A DNA stretch of 64,000 nt from Isoetes taiwanensis (GCA_021234155.1 JAJEKV010000020.1:3332563-3396562); one strand, 5' to 3'; positions 52,848 to 63,676 are shown, counted from the stretch's first letter. The notes: a model not told the origin generated them from the sequence alone. Numbers and translations: made by a program.

Positions 52848-54794
52848 ATGTTTGTTCTTCCTATACAAAATGGGGATCCAATGGAGCCCCGTCTACATAT
52901 CCCTCAACAGGGTACAGTATGCTGGAGTGGGATATTTTCACCAGCAGTTAGCAAGAAGCAGCAGAAGAAAGCCGGTTGTGTTTTGCAAAAAATGCATGGA
53001 GCGAACATGGTTTCATGGACAACCAAAATTGCTACCTTCGACCAACAAAGGAAAATTCATGCAGACTGCAAAGAATTTAGTGAAGTGCCTCAGAAGAATG
53101 TGTTTTCCTGGAATGCCACACTAACTGCTTACCTAAAACATGGCAAAATGAAAGAGGCATTGTGTATCTTTCTACAAATGCCTCACCGTGATGTTGTCTC
53201 ATGGACCACCATGATTTCTGCATTTGTGAAAGTTGGCCAACTTCACTCTGCCATTGAATTCTTTCAGGAAATGCCTAAGCGAAATGTAGTTACCTGGAAT
53301 GTGATAATTAACGGTTTGGCACAGCATGGGAGATTGAGAGAGGCAATTGAGACCTTTAAACAAATGCCGGAACGAAATATCACATCTTGGAATACCATGG
53401 TCGCTGCTTATATGCAACATGGTTATTTGGAAGAAGCACTTAGTTTGTTTGAGCAAATGCCGCAACGGAATGTCATCTCCTGGACTGCAATGGTTGCTGG
53501 TTATGCACGACATGGTAGATTGGAGAATGCTCTCCGGATCTTTCAAGAGGCTCCTGAGAGAAATGTGGTTACCTGGACTGCATTGATTATGGCTCACACT
53601 CAAAGTGGTCAGCTTAAGGAGGCTTTTGAACTGTTTCAGGAGATGCCCCAACGCAATACATTTTCTTGGACTGTTATAATTGCAGGCTATGCATACCATG
53701 GAAAACTTGATGAAGCCTTACAGCTATTTAGTCAAATGCCTTGTAGAACTGTGGTTGCATGGAATGTCATGATCACAGCATATGCACGGGTTGGTGACCT
53801 CAATAGTGCTTTTCAACTATTTCAACAAACACCAGAACGAGATACAGTCTCATGGAGTGCCATGATCAATGCCTATACTCGGCAGGGGATGCTAATTGAG
53901 GCTGTGCAGTTTTTTGTAAAGATGCCACAACGAGATGTTGTCACATGGACTGCCATGATCACAGTGTATGCTCAACATGGTTTCCTCGAGGAAGCCTGTC
54001 AGCTCTTTGAACAGATGCCTCAACGGAATGTGGTATCCTGGAATGCAATAATTGCAGCCTATATTCACCATGGGGTGCTCAAGGATGCATTTCAACTCTT
54101 TCAAGAAATGCAATCCCAAGGTTTCTCGCCAGACAGGGTTACGTTTGTTACACTTCTTGAAGGATGTGCATTCATGTTGGACCTAGAGAGAGGCATGTGG
54201 CTTCACACCTTTGCCACTAGAACTGCATTTGCATGGGATGTGGCCTTGCAGAATGCCCTTATCAACATGTATGCTAAGTGTGGCAAGTTTGTGATAGCCC
54301 ATGAACTGTTCATGAACCTGCATCAACGGAATGTGATTTCATGGACGTCCCTAATTGCAGCATATTCTCAACATGGGTATGGAAAAGATGCACTCAAGAG
54401 TCTCGATAGCATGAGACTGGAAGGTGTCATGCCTAATCAAGTCACCTTTACAAGCATTCTTTCTGCATGTAAGTATTGTGGTCTTAGAAATGAGGGTTTT
54501 TTTTGTTTCAGTTCTTTGAGCCAAGAATATTATGGATCACCAATGCTGGAACATCATAACTGCATAGTTGACCTTCTTGGAAGAGCTGGGCAGCTAGATG
54601 AAGCAGAAGCTTTAATTAACAACATGCCATTCCAACCTAATGTCACATCATGGACAGCCTTGCTTGGTTCGTGCAGACTTTATGCTGATGTGGAACGTGG
54701 AAAACGTACTGTAAAGCATGTTTTCTACTTGGACCCAGAAAATTCAGCCTCATTTGTATTGCTGTCAAACATGTATGCAGCATTTTTAGAGTGA
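52848..54794 (+). CDS. PLS-class pentatricopeptide repeat protein, 648 residues, intronless
   Basis: PPR proteins bind organellar RNA base by base, often for C-to-U editing. From residue 49 the protein has eleven consecutive 31-residue S-type repeats with the pattern MPQRNVVSWTAMVAGYARHG, then a 12th that runs into a longer unit. L, S, P and L-type units follow (about 430-560). The end VDLLGRAGQLDEAEALINNM and NVTSWTALLGSCRLYADVE is the E1 region. It stops at LSNMYAAFLE, so E2 and DYW domains are missing; an editing PPR of this type would need a DYW partner. The start is the first ATG after TAA at 52,821; no strong targeting peptide is evident, so a further upstream exon is possible. Using the residue 5/last code I infer A-U-A-C-C-A-A-n-U-G-A-U for repeats 1-12 (tentative). 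Confidence 0.95.
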   Translation: MFVLPIQNGDPMEPRLHIPQQGTVCWSGIFSPAVSKKQQKKAGCVLQKMHGANMVSWTTKIATFDQQRKIHADCKEFSEVPQKNVFSWNATLTAYLKHGKMKEALCIFLQMPHRDVVSWTTMISAFVKVGQLHSAIEFFQEMPKRNVVTWNVIINGLAQHGRLREAIETFKQMPERNITSWNTMVAAYMQHGYLEEALSLFEQMPQRNVISWTAMVAGYARHGRLENALRIFQEAPERNVVTWTALIMAHTQSGQLKEAFELFQEMPQRNTFSWTVIIAGYAYHGKLDEALQLFSQMPCRTVVAWNVMITAYARVGDLNSAFQLFQQTPERDTVSWSAMINAYTRQGMLIEAVQFFVKMPQRDVVTWTAMITVYAQHGFLEEACQLFEQMPQRNVVSWNAIIAAYIHHGVLKDAFQLFQEMQSQGFSPDRVTFVTLLEGCAFMLDLERGMWLHTFATRTAFAWDVALQNALINMYAKCGKFVIAHELFMNLHQRNVISWTSLIAAYSQHGYGKDALKSLDSMRLEGVMPNQVTFTSILSACKYCGLRNEGFFCFSSLSQEYYGSPMLEHHNCIVDLLGRAGQLDEAEALINNMPFQPNVTSWTALLGSCRLYADVERGKRTVKHVFYLDPENSASFVLLSNMYAAFLE

Positions 54795-55188
54795 GCATTG
54801 AGAGGGCAAAAGTCTAAATTTTCTGGCAATTTGGAAAAGGAAAAAGAAAAGATGAGATTGATGTAGCTATTGCTATTGATATTGGTGAAGTAAAAATTTT
54901 TACATCCAGAATCCATCAGCAGGCTGCGATGTCTTGTTATGGGAATCAACATAACGACTGAGCCCCTGTCAGGAGTTCCAAAAGATGTTTTTGGTTTTAG
55001 CTTCTAAGACAAAAAGAAGGGATTAGCCTGGAACATTCCATAGCTCTTCGTCTGTGCTCCTGTAAGTCTCCTTAACACTAGAGAACAGACTAGACCCAAG
55101 TCTAGATTAGTATTTGGAAGAAGGCGATACCAGCTCAGCCTCTGCCTCAGTTGATGAAGATGCTAAACGAATTAAAGTGCCACGCTGG
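54795..55188. other. 3' flank of the PPR gene
   Basis: No gene seen. It contains a short inverted motif around CTAGACCCAAGTCTAG (55,088-55,103). The continuation of the PPR frame past its stop shows no E2 or DYW residues. Confidence 0.45.
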
Positions 55189-55598
55189 AGAATGTGTACA
55201 CAAATGGTTTGGCCCCCCATGGCTTCTTTCTATTTCTTAAACTCTCACATTCTTGAATAAAAGACAATGTAGAATTGCCAGACATTCTTCTTGCATCATT
55301 TGGAATGAAATGAGTGGATGCTATGGTTGTCCTTCTGAGAATGAAGAATCATGAAGAGGTACCACTTTTGGAGAAACACCTTGCTTACTAATCTTTCTCT
55401 AGACATATAGAGACCATCATTTCCAGTTTGAATTGAAGGTATGTTTCGATAGACGTAATTGCGAATTATACTTTGCTTGATTAATTTCTTAGGGAAGGTG
55501 CTGGGTCCAGGTGCTTTACTATTAATGCACAGCATGTTCCTTCTTCCTCGTTATGTATTTAATGTATTTATTGGAACATGTGCAGGTGATGCTAGTGA
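55189..55598. repeat. dispersed duplication, copy 1 (410 bp)
   Basis: From AGAATGTGTACACAAATGG to GCAGGTGATGCTAGTGA. It is about 95% alike, by eye, to 60,553-60,992, in the same orientation. Copy 1 lacks roughly 30 bp present in copy 2 (around 60,820-60,850). Contains GAATAAAAGAC (polyadenylation-like). A diverged third piece lies at about 62,490-62,580. Confidence 0.88.
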
Positions 55599-55862
55599 TC
55601 ATATCTCCCCTAGTCACATTTCAGTTTAAAGCTCAAAGAACATATACAAAAAGGCATCTCTCTATAGGCTTCATGTAGTGCTCCAGGTCTCCAGCTTCAG
55701 AGTAAAACCAGGTTTTTGTTTAAGCATTGAGTTTTTATAGGAAGCCTGACATGTTAGGGGTTTGGCATTGCTAGTGCTAAGGCTGTTGGAAAACAAGAGG
55801 TTGGCTTCGAAACACGGAAAGAGATCTGAAAAGGATTCGGGGTGCTTAACCTCTTAGAAACA

Positions 55863-56235
55863 CCTGTACTTTACCCAACTGCGGAGGAATTGAATGGCCC
55901 TTTAGGTTTCATAGCCAAACTCCATTCTGTGGCAAAGCCCTATGGTCTTTGCCGCATTGTCCCACCAGAATCATGGAAACCTCCATTGCATTAGACCCAC
56001 AGTCTTTCTGTTACCCTGCAAAGTTGCAGGCCATACATCAGCTGCAGGAAAGGCCTATAGCATGTAATTCAGAGATGTTTAAGCTGGAATATGACAAGTA
56101 TTTATAAACTCAGTGAAGAACATTAGGAAGCTGGCCTCTAATCTGCGGAGAGAAATTAGAGTTATGCAAGTTATTCAAATCTGTGAAGAGGCATGGTGGA
56201 TTGTAGTTGAAGACATAAAGTGCTCTAAAGGCCCA
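55863..56235 (+). pseudogene. KDM5/JARID1-like demethylase relic: JmjN and ARID segments
   Basis: The frame from 55,863 reads PVLYPTAEELNGPLGFIAKL then AKPYGLCRIVPPESWKPP. This is the JmjN domain (APVFYPTEEEF..., YGICRIVPPSSWKPP). One base off frame it continues QSFCYPAKLQAIHQLQERP then CNSEMFKLEYDKYL (55,999-56,105), the linker of plant KDM5 proteins. A third frame gives GEKLELCKLFKSVKRHGG (56,146-56,199), the ARID-type ELDLCKLFNAVKRFGG segment. The frame then switches to VVEDIK. At least three frame changes and stops make it a pseudogene. The functional gene removes H3K4 methylation. The JmjC part appears about 3.6 kb downstream (59,855). The absence of introns between JmjN and ARID may reflect a single exon or a retrocopy. 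Confidence 0.72.
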
Positions 56236-56568
56236 TAGGCCTTAAATTACCCTGCACTTTTCCCAAAGAGATATGACAATATCTTTATTTTACCAAGCAC
56301 TCAACATTGAATTATATAGATTACAGTTTTGATCTAAAAGTAATCTTTGTTTCTCAATCCCATGAATTGTTTAGGTAAGTTCATCATATAGTAATCTATA
56401 TATTTCTTGATATCCATTTCAAACCAGCTTGGAACATGTGAGCATGAAGGACCAGCTTGGAACATTTGAGCATGGAGGGCCTTCAAACAATAGTGGAAAG
56501 GTGCAGGCCTCTAACAGTGTTTAAGGTTAGCGTATCGGTCAATATAAATGTGTCAAGGATATGAGCAG

Positions 56569-56789
56569 TGCAATTCACTGAAGGAACTGGCAATTTTCGT
56601 TAGTGTTGACAATGATGATCCAGTGATTCCTTTGCCAAGGAACTTAACATCTCTTTCTGGTGATATCCTGCTTCTTTTAGAGGAACACATCGCAACTAAC
56701 TTAGCAAAGCTAGATTTACTTATTTCTGGGTTGCCAGCAGAGGGCCATCATGAGTTGCTGAAGAATTATCCAAACCTTATGATTTGCAG
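56569..56789 (+). other. candidate exon, unknown protein
   Basis: An open stretch inside the frame 56,548-56,817 reads KELAIFVSVDNDDPVIPL, ILLLLEEHIATNLAKLDLLI and HHELLKNYPNLMICR. It ends at ATTTGCAG followed by GCAAGTTTTT, a consensus GC-type 5' splice site. GAGCAG at 56,563-56,568 could be a 3' splice site. It may be an exon of the decayed demethylase-region gene or of another gene; I do not recognise it. Confidence 0.3.
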
Positions 56790-57149
56790 GCAAGTTTTTT
56801 TTTTTCCAGTCTATTAGTGCTTTTCAAAGCCACTTTTATGCAACAGACTAAGCTAGAAGCAATGATTGGAAGTTCTAGATTTTGGCCTTACATTCCTTTT
56901 AATAGGTATCTTGATGCTTTTATGATTTCCTTTGGTTGTATGCAAAGCCTATGTACTTGGAAGTGTATTTGTTGGTAATGCATTGGAAGTTATTCTCCAT
57001 TCCCTAATTTAGACTGTTCTTCTTCATCTCTGAGTTCGTTCTATCAACCTTTCATTACTTGTATTATTGTGGAGATTTGTGGTGTTCACATTACCATGGC
57101 TATTCTGTTGTTGGCGTTGGTGTCTGTTGTTGTTTATTCTAATAAATCT

Positions 57150-58850
57150 TCCTTCCATGGGTGCGAGACATCATTGGGGATAACTGTTTCGTGGATTTTA
57201 AGACGACATATGATACGGTCCCTCGGGACCTGTTGTGGCAATGCTTGCAGGAGCTACATGTCCCACAGGATTTGCAAAATGCCATCTACCGCCTCTATGA
57301 CGGAATATATGCCACTTTGCCTGCGTCAGATCACCGGGTGAATAGCACCATAGGTGTTAAACAGGGATGCCCATTATCTCCAACGCTTTTTTGACTCTAT
57401 ATTGACAAGTTGGAGACCTGGATGCAAGAACATGGAGGTAGTGGCCTTCAGTTGCCAGAGGCATATACAGTAAAATAGTTGCTCTATGCAGACGATCTGG
57501 GCTTATTGTCCCATACAGCTAGGAGTATGCAGGAACATTTGGATGCTCTCGGTCCAATTGCGTGACATAGCGAGGAATGACCGTCAACCGGCCAGAAAAC
57601 CAAGTCATTTGCCAATCACATGCAATGCGGCATGATATCCCAGACTTCTATTACAGAGGACAAAGGATGGAAGTTATAAGGACTTTTAAGTATCTGGGAA
57701 TCGATTTCTCTGCTAACATGCTATGGGATGACTGTGTAGAAAGAAGGGCCAGCGCGGGATGGAAAGCCCTGTATGCAATGCGAGAATAGGCATATTCTGA
57801 GAATAGATCTCTGCGATTGGGCCGCATAAAAGCACACTGTTTGAGCACTCGTGGAACCAGTATTGTTGTATGGGGTAGAGGTCTGGGGGCCAGCGGTTAG
57901 CAAGGGTACTTGGGATAAACTAGAGAGGGTGCAGAAGGCTTTCCTGACACACAGTCTAGGCGTCAAGGACACGGTGCCTTATCCGATTTTGCTGATGATA
58001 CTACCTTGCATATTTCCATAAGGTTGACAGAATGGATGCACAACGTCTTCCTCCCCGGGCTCTATTATTGGCACAAGGGCCACAACGTCCCGAAGAGAGT
58101 GTGGCGGGGAGCATTGTAGGGGATGGTTAAAGATGGTCCATAGACTATCAACAGTTATGGATATGTTTGGATATCAGCGGGCGGAGCGCATTTATGAATG
58201 AGCGCTTTGCTACCTCTCTGTGGGATGTGCCTACTCTTGCAAAGCCCAAAACAGAGCACTACCACACGCAGGTTAATCCGTTAAGCTTGAACATGGCCCC
58301 CACCGGTGTTTGAAGGCACACATCTCTACCAGAAACGGGAGAGCTATAGCCGCAATAAGGGCGGGGTCCCACCATCTCGCATCTGAGAGGCAGGGCCGGG
58401 TACGGATGGAGGGAAGGGAATCCCCGGCATGAGAGAGATTATGCCCGATCTTTGTCACATGCAGATAGTAGAAGATGAACACCATGCTCTACAGGAATGT
58501 CCGGCATATGCACACATCCGGGTAGCTCATGTCGATCTCAGATGCTCTGAGATAGCAATTCATCAACTGCTGGCTTCGCCAATGGTTGCATGTCTCATTC
58601 TGCAAGTCTCCACCGTCAGGGAGTCCCTCACAGCACAGGGAATTTGAGCGCCCAGATAGGGCCTCTGAACGCCTACTACAAGGGTTTTTCCTCCCACATG
58701 GGGGGTTTTTTCGTCCCAGTGGTAGAGACACATTGTACAGGGTTTCTGCGGTTTTCTTTTGTGTTTGGATACTTTCCGATATATTGTATTCACCGTCTCA
58801 TAGGCCAGATGGCCTCCGTGGACATTAAAATATACTTCCTTCCTTCCTTC
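57150..58850 (+). pseudogene. LINE3: degenerate L1-like reverse transcriptase fragment
   Basis: Plus-strand pieces: CFVDFKTTYDTVPRDLLWQC (57,187), IYATLPASDHRVNSTIGVKQ then GCPLSPTLF (57,308-57,393), LLYADDLGLLSHTARSMQEH (57,480-57,540), VLLYGVEVWGPA (57,862-57,897) and a zinc-binding-region remnant DEHHALQECPAYAHI (58,472-58,516). The end is AT-rich with CTTCCTTCCTTC. There are many stops. It lies between the ARID and JmjC relics, so it has separated parts of the demethylase gene. Confidence 0.85.
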
Positions 58851-58897
58851 TATTGGTAACAAATTGTCAAAAGCTGAGAAGAATTCTAATAGAGGAA

Positions 58898-59124
58898 CAT
58901 GGTCTTGGTTCGGGAAATACCGAGGTTTAAGCCCATGTGTCCGATTACTTTCTAAAATTAACATGTAGGCAAAATATTAGCAGGAAAATTTCATGCTACA
59001 ATTAGGAGTTTTTCTTGGGTTTTCCGGCAATTTTGAAGAATAGCCTTGTAGCTTGCCGGACAGGTTCAAAACTGTAGGAAACTTGATGCTTTAGGCTAAA
59101 AAGTTTCCCGAACCAAGAACATGG
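58898..59124. repeat. 227-bp element with 20-bp terminal inverted repeats (MITE-like)
   Basis: CATGGTCTTGGTTCGGGAAA (58,898-58,917) and TTTCCCGAACCAAGAACATG (59,104-59,123) are inverted copies with one mismatch. The size and non-coding interior suggest a miniature inverted-repeat element. A target duplication is not clear. Confidence 0.55.
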
Positions 59125-59818
59125 TGATCATCAGGAGTTTGTATCTCATTAGACTCACAACATTTGCATAGAGTTGTGTAAATCTCCAAAAGTTACATAT
59201 TTATGTTCTAAACATTGAAAATGCGGCTCTAGAAAGTGTAGGACAACACTGGGTTCTACTGTGATTTAGGTATTCTTCGGTATGATATAGCATAAAAACT
59301 TACATAGGTGGAACCATATTTCTTTATGGATATTAATACATTAGGATGTATTTGCCTGTAGATACTACATGTTGTAGAGATGGAAGTAGTTTGGGACAGT
59401 TATTTCAGCTGAATGGTTCTGGCCTTCAAAAATTGTATTTCTTATATCTACAAAAGTAGCAAGTCGTACATTTCAACAAATAATTGAGAGACTTAATGGG
59501 CAAATAATAAATGACAATTAGTTTGAGCCTAGATTTTTAGAGGTCCCTTTCAAATAAATTGTTGTCGTGTTCAAGGATTAAATTTTTAAGTTGACATGTA
59601 CATTAACACGCGAGACATTATGCAATGGCTTAAGCATGAAAAAGTTTTAGGCCCTCTTTCTAAGGAGTTGATGATCCCTATTATTATAAACTCTACTTTA
59701 GAAGTTTATCTGTGAACGCAAATGAGGAGAGGGCCTGAGAATAGTGAGGCCAGATGATGCATCTTCTCTTTCTAGTGCAGCACCATTGAACGCACCACCT
59801 TTATGACAGTCAGAAGAT
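59125..59818. other. unassigned spacer or intron
   Basis: AT-rich sequence with no recognised gene. If the demethylase gene was continuous it is intron sequence between ARID and JmjC parts. Confidence 0.35.
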
Positions 59819-59854
59819 TTGTACGCTTATTTGGATAGTCTGTTTTATTGCTTT

Positions 59855-60290
59855 GTTTCAGGGGGATGCCAAATGTGGTACAGTAAGCATTTGAAGAGGC
59901 GAACAAGTTTGTTCTTATTTATGTATTATCATCTTGACAATAGGCTTAAGGGAGCCAGTAGGCTATTGTGGATTGAATTGTTGACACCTTTGCATGGTCA
60001 GATTATGTGGTCAACATTCCCTGACTTATTTGAGGCACAATCAGAGCAAAATCAGAGTAAAGGGGGCAGCTTAGTACTGAGAAGAACCTTCTAATAGGTT
60101 TCTTGTGGCTTGGGCCTATCACAGAGTTTGTATTGGAGTCTATGAAAGATGCATCACATTGATTTAGCATCTGCACATTGGTTTACACATGGGGCCGTGT
60201 TCTAGAAAAAACCTGAATACACCATGTTGTTTCATCAGGATGTAGACAGAGCAAGCAGATTTATGCTGCATGGAGTGGGCACCTTTAACT
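59855..60290 (+). pseudogene. JmjC domain remnants of the KDM5-like gene
   Basis: After a 3' splice-like TTTGTTTCAG (59,849-59,858) the frame reads GCQMWYS, the JmjC G(E/A)PK(C/M)WY stretch. At 59,999-60,050 IMWSTFPDLFEAQSEQ matches VMRNSLPDLFEAQPDL of KDM5 JmjC domains, again preceded by an AG acceptor (GGTCAG). At 60,165-60,200 LASAHWFTHGA resembles NFATADWLPHG, followed by KPEYTMLFHQDV where KDM5 reads KPAVLSHEELL. Each piece alone is weak, but order and spacing agree with a KDM5 domain. Metal-binding residues are not visible, and the open frame 59,819-60,094 reads through intron-like sequence. Confidence 0.5.
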
Positions 60291-60345
60291 GATCACAGAG
60301 CAAGCAGATTTATGCGGCATGGAGCGGGCACCTTCAACTGATCAC
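60248..60345. repeat. 49-bp tandem duplication
   Basis: AGAGCAAGCAGATTTATG(C/-)... to CTGATCAC occurs twice in a row (60,248-60,296 and 60,297-60,345) with a few substitutions. It lies at the end of the JmjC remnant. Confidence 0.85.
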
Positions 60346-60552
60346 TTGCAGGTTAGCTTGTGCATTTGGATAACTAGTTTGGATGTGTTCCTTTCTTGGT
60401 TATACTAAGTGAATTCTTGTGTTGTATCTATATGTGATCGTAGTTGCATGTTCGAATAAAAACTCCAGCCAGAATGAGTGTTGTAAAGTGCCACGCTTAG
60501 CAGAGTGTTGTAAACTGCTATGCTTAGCATGGTTGCTTGAACTATATGCAGT

Positions 60553-60992
60553 AGAATGTGTACACAAATGGTTTGGCCCCCCATGGCTTCTTTCTATTTC
60601 TTAAAATCTCACATTCTTGAATAAAAGACAATGTAGAATTGCCAGACATTCTTCTTGCATCATTTGGAATGAAATGAGTGGATGCTATGGTTGTCCTTCT
60701 GAGAATGAAGAATCATGAAGAGGTACCACTTTTGGAGAAACACCTTGCTTACTAATCTTTCTCTAGACATATAGAAATGACCATCATTTCCAGTTTGAAT
60801 TGAAGGTATGTTTCGATTATGCATGCTTTAAATTTTTAATGTTTAAGATGTAATTGCGAATTATACTTTGCTTGATTAATTTGTTAGGGAAGGTGTTGGG
60901 TCCACGTGCTTTACTATTAATGCACAGCATGTTCCTTCTTCCTCATTATGTATTTAATGTAATTATTGGAACATGTACAGGTGATGCTAGTG
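60553..60992. repeat. dispersed duplication, copy 2 (440 bp)
   Basis: Direct repeat of 55,189-55,598. It is 30 bp longer. Since both copies follow AAGTGCCACGCT at a short distance, the duplicated block may be larger with diverged edges. Confidence 0.88.
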
Positions 60993-62154
60993 AAGTGAAA
61001 TTCGGCTCTGGAGGCATGCAATGCATACCATATTGCATATGAACGAAATTTTAAAATTGCAATATGATCTTAGAAAGTCTTTGAAGGCCCATTTGCCATG
61101 TTCTGTATGTTCTGTCATTTAATAGTTCTATGGGTATTTCTTCCAATCTATCTCATTATGCCATGTAAAAGACCAGAAAGCGTATTTTAAGCTAAAACAA
61201 TATTGATGGAGGACACAATTGCGATTGATTGCTGTTTATAGGTCATTGTTTGAGTGAAAATATTACCTACTTTAGGTTAAGGATGCGAGTTGTATTTGCA
61301 ACATGGTCCTGGTTAGAAATCCATCATAGAAGACCTCTTCATCTGCATTTGAGATGTAGCCTTTGCAGCTAGCTTGCACTCTATCTTTTGGCTTTTTTAT
61401 TTTGCAGATGATTTCAATGAGGTGTTGCAAGCCTAATTCAGATTATTTGGAAGCCTTGATTTTGCTTTGGCTTCCACCAGGTGCTCAACACCAGGTCCAG
61501 CATGCAGATCCAGCATTTATGGAGCACATTTAATTCAATCAAGCATAGAAGACTAGAAAAAGAGCAATCCATACAAGATAGTTATCTAGGACGATCTAGA
61601 TAATAATGGAACATGGTGTTAACATTATCATTCTTCATAGATGATTTTCTATACATGGGTTATGATTATATGAAGAAACGAGCGCATTGTTATTTCTGCC
61701 TAGCAAGACAAGTGGATTGCCCCATACCCATTATGCTCACAAGGGCTTTGGATTTAGACACATTTGTTTTAGAAGCAGGTCATATAGGGGTGACTCTCTT
61801 AAGAATGGCAATTGTAACTTGGTTGCCATTTCTGAATGTTATGCACTTGATCATCGTATAGTGGTGAGAAGAAGCATAAGGGCCAACCATATGCTTTCAT
61901 GCTTGCAGCCAGGTGTATACCTTTGGATCCGTAATGATGTTAATTTTTTAACTGATCTCCATCTTTTGTCATAGTACTTTGGTTTTGTATAGTCTTTGGT
62001 TGTGTAAACATGTTTCTATTTTGTGTAGTTGGATGACACGAAGAATTAAAAATAGCCGAAATATTCAAGTAATTTATGCTAAATTCTATTGCAATTGTTA
62101 CCACGCTTACGAAGCTTCAACTCTAACTAGTTTTGGATGGTATATTGCTGTGTA
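60993..62154. other. unassigned sequence right of the second duplication
   Basis: Two overlapping plus-strand frames at 61,613-61,974 (82 and 95 codons) lack recognisable domains. The second frame contains RSYRGDSLKNGNCNLVAISE, which I could not place. No RNA gene seen. Confidence 0.35.
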
Positions 62155-62266
62155 AGCAAGAATAGAATCCAATTTCATGGTGTACACTACAGGTTGAAGG
62201 CTAAAGAAGGGCAAGAATAGAATGCCAATTTCATGGTGTACACTACAGGTTGAAGGCTAAAAAAGG
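62155..62266. repeat. 56-bp tandem duplication
   Basis: GCAAGAATAGAAT.CCAATTTCATGG...GAAGGCTAAAGAAGG is present twice in succession (62,155-62,210 and 62,211-62,266), nearly identical. Confidence 0.9.
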
Positions 62267-63190
62267 GATAATCTAATTGCTAAAGTCTGCACTAGATGGA
62301 GTCATTTAAGACCAACAAAAATAATAGACATTTTTTTAAAGGCAAATTATCTATACAACATTGCTAGTGATTTGGCATGTTTAGGACTGAAGATCCCAGT
62401 GAGGGTAAATCTAGCAATAGAGAAGGAACACGTATTGTATTTTAGCTGGCAAAAATAACTTTGCATTTCTCATGAATCAGCTTTGGCAAGTGCCGTTTGC
62501 ACAAGTGCCTTCTTCCTCATAATGTGTTTAATGAAACATGTGTAGGAAATGCTACTCAAGTTGTGAACCTCGGCTTTATTAGTACTTGCTCCGTTGGAAC
62601 TTTTCATAAAGCAAGTGGGAGTTCTGCATATGTATAGAGCGTATAAAGTGCAAATGAAGAAGCACTAACTGTTAGAAGAAGCACTAATTGTTCTACCAGA
62701 TAAGCTATAATTCCGGTCAAACTTGAATGCCAAGTGGTGCCTAATAGTTTTTAGGCTCACATTGGGATGGTTGCCCTAGGAACTAAATTAGACAATGATA
62801 GGAACCATCTTAGACAACGACACGTTAAAAAATATATAACGGAAGGATCTGATATCATATATTGCAGAAAACATACAGACATGCCATATGGAAGTTATTT
62901 TAGAATTGCAGTATCATCTTAATTCTTTGAAGAACCATTTACCATGTGGCTTAACTTCTATAATTCTGTAGTTTCATAGTTCATAGGTTATGTCTTCGTT
63001 GAAAGAACTGGATGGTTGCAGAAGATTTGACATGTAACATAGATATTGAAAGGAAAAAGACAAAGCACCGAGTGTTAGTAGTAGTCGCATTGATAGCTCA
63101 AAATTATAAGAGTAGCACGAAAGCTATGGTCCTAGCCCTAATTTTTAAAATTGTGATCCCTTTCAAATAATCATTATACCTAAACAAGAA
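62267..63190. other. unassigned sequence with a diverged duplicate segment
   Basis: It holds a diverged copy (about 62,490-62,580) of the end of the dispersed duplication (TTCCTTCTTCCTCAT.ATGT.TTTAATG.AACATGT). Similarity continues after it (GCATATGG/AATTGCA(G/A)TAT(C/G)ATCTTA). No gene seen. Confidence 0.4.
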
Positions 63191-63195
63191 ATTTA

Positions 63196-63219
63196 TCGCG
63201 GCGGCCAAGGCCGCCGCGA
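63196..63219. repeat. GC-rich perfect palindrome in AT-rich DNA
   Basis: TCGCGGCGGCC-AA-GGCCGCCGCGA: 11-bp perfect arms around AA. The surroundings are AT-rich. Outer GAAAT and ATTTC extend the pairing. Confidence 0.85.
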
Positions 63220-63502
63220 ACATTTCTTTAGTTCTTTGAAAACTTGATTGGAATGTTTGAACGACATTAGCATAAGCATGGGAGCTAGTGAAATATCGTT
63301 GATTCGTCGTGTCGATTTGGATGAGCATACATGCACTCAATGCCTAGGCTTGCACTAAAGTTCAGAGCACAACAGATCGTGTATATACGTGGCATAGCTA
63401 ATCCAGATGAAGATAATGCTTGAAGGTAATGCTGCCATAATTTAAAATTGAAAATCCAACTCTTTATAGATTTAGAGTGCTCAATGTTAGCTGAGTATAT
63501 CG

Positions 63503-63676
63503 ATGCTAGATGGAACATCGGTCACATGTCTACCCTTCAAACACAAGCTGCGCGACAAACCGCATTGGTTCTATTCTAAGCGCATTTGTTCTATTCTATG
63601 CTAGATGGAACATCGGTGACATGTTTAGCCTTCAAACCCAACTGCACAGCAAATTTGCATTTGTTCTATTCTATGT
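63503..63676. repeat. tandem duplication of about 95 bp
   Basis: ATGCTAGATGGAACATCGGT(C/G)ACATGT through TTTGTTCTATTCT occurs at 63,503-63,597 and 63,598-63,676. The second unit is shorter. The inner motif GCATT(T/G)GTTCTATTCTA recurs three times. Confidence 0.85.

Noticed and set aside
53199-53699. 166-codon minus-strand frame
   Set aside because: Antisense of the PPR repeat array; its repetition only reflects the PPR repeats.
61613-61974. Zinc-finger or JmjC C-terminal exon of the demethylase at 61.6-62.0 kb
   Set aside because: Cys/His spacing in the frames does not match the C5HC2 pattern, and no KDM5 motif is recognisable.
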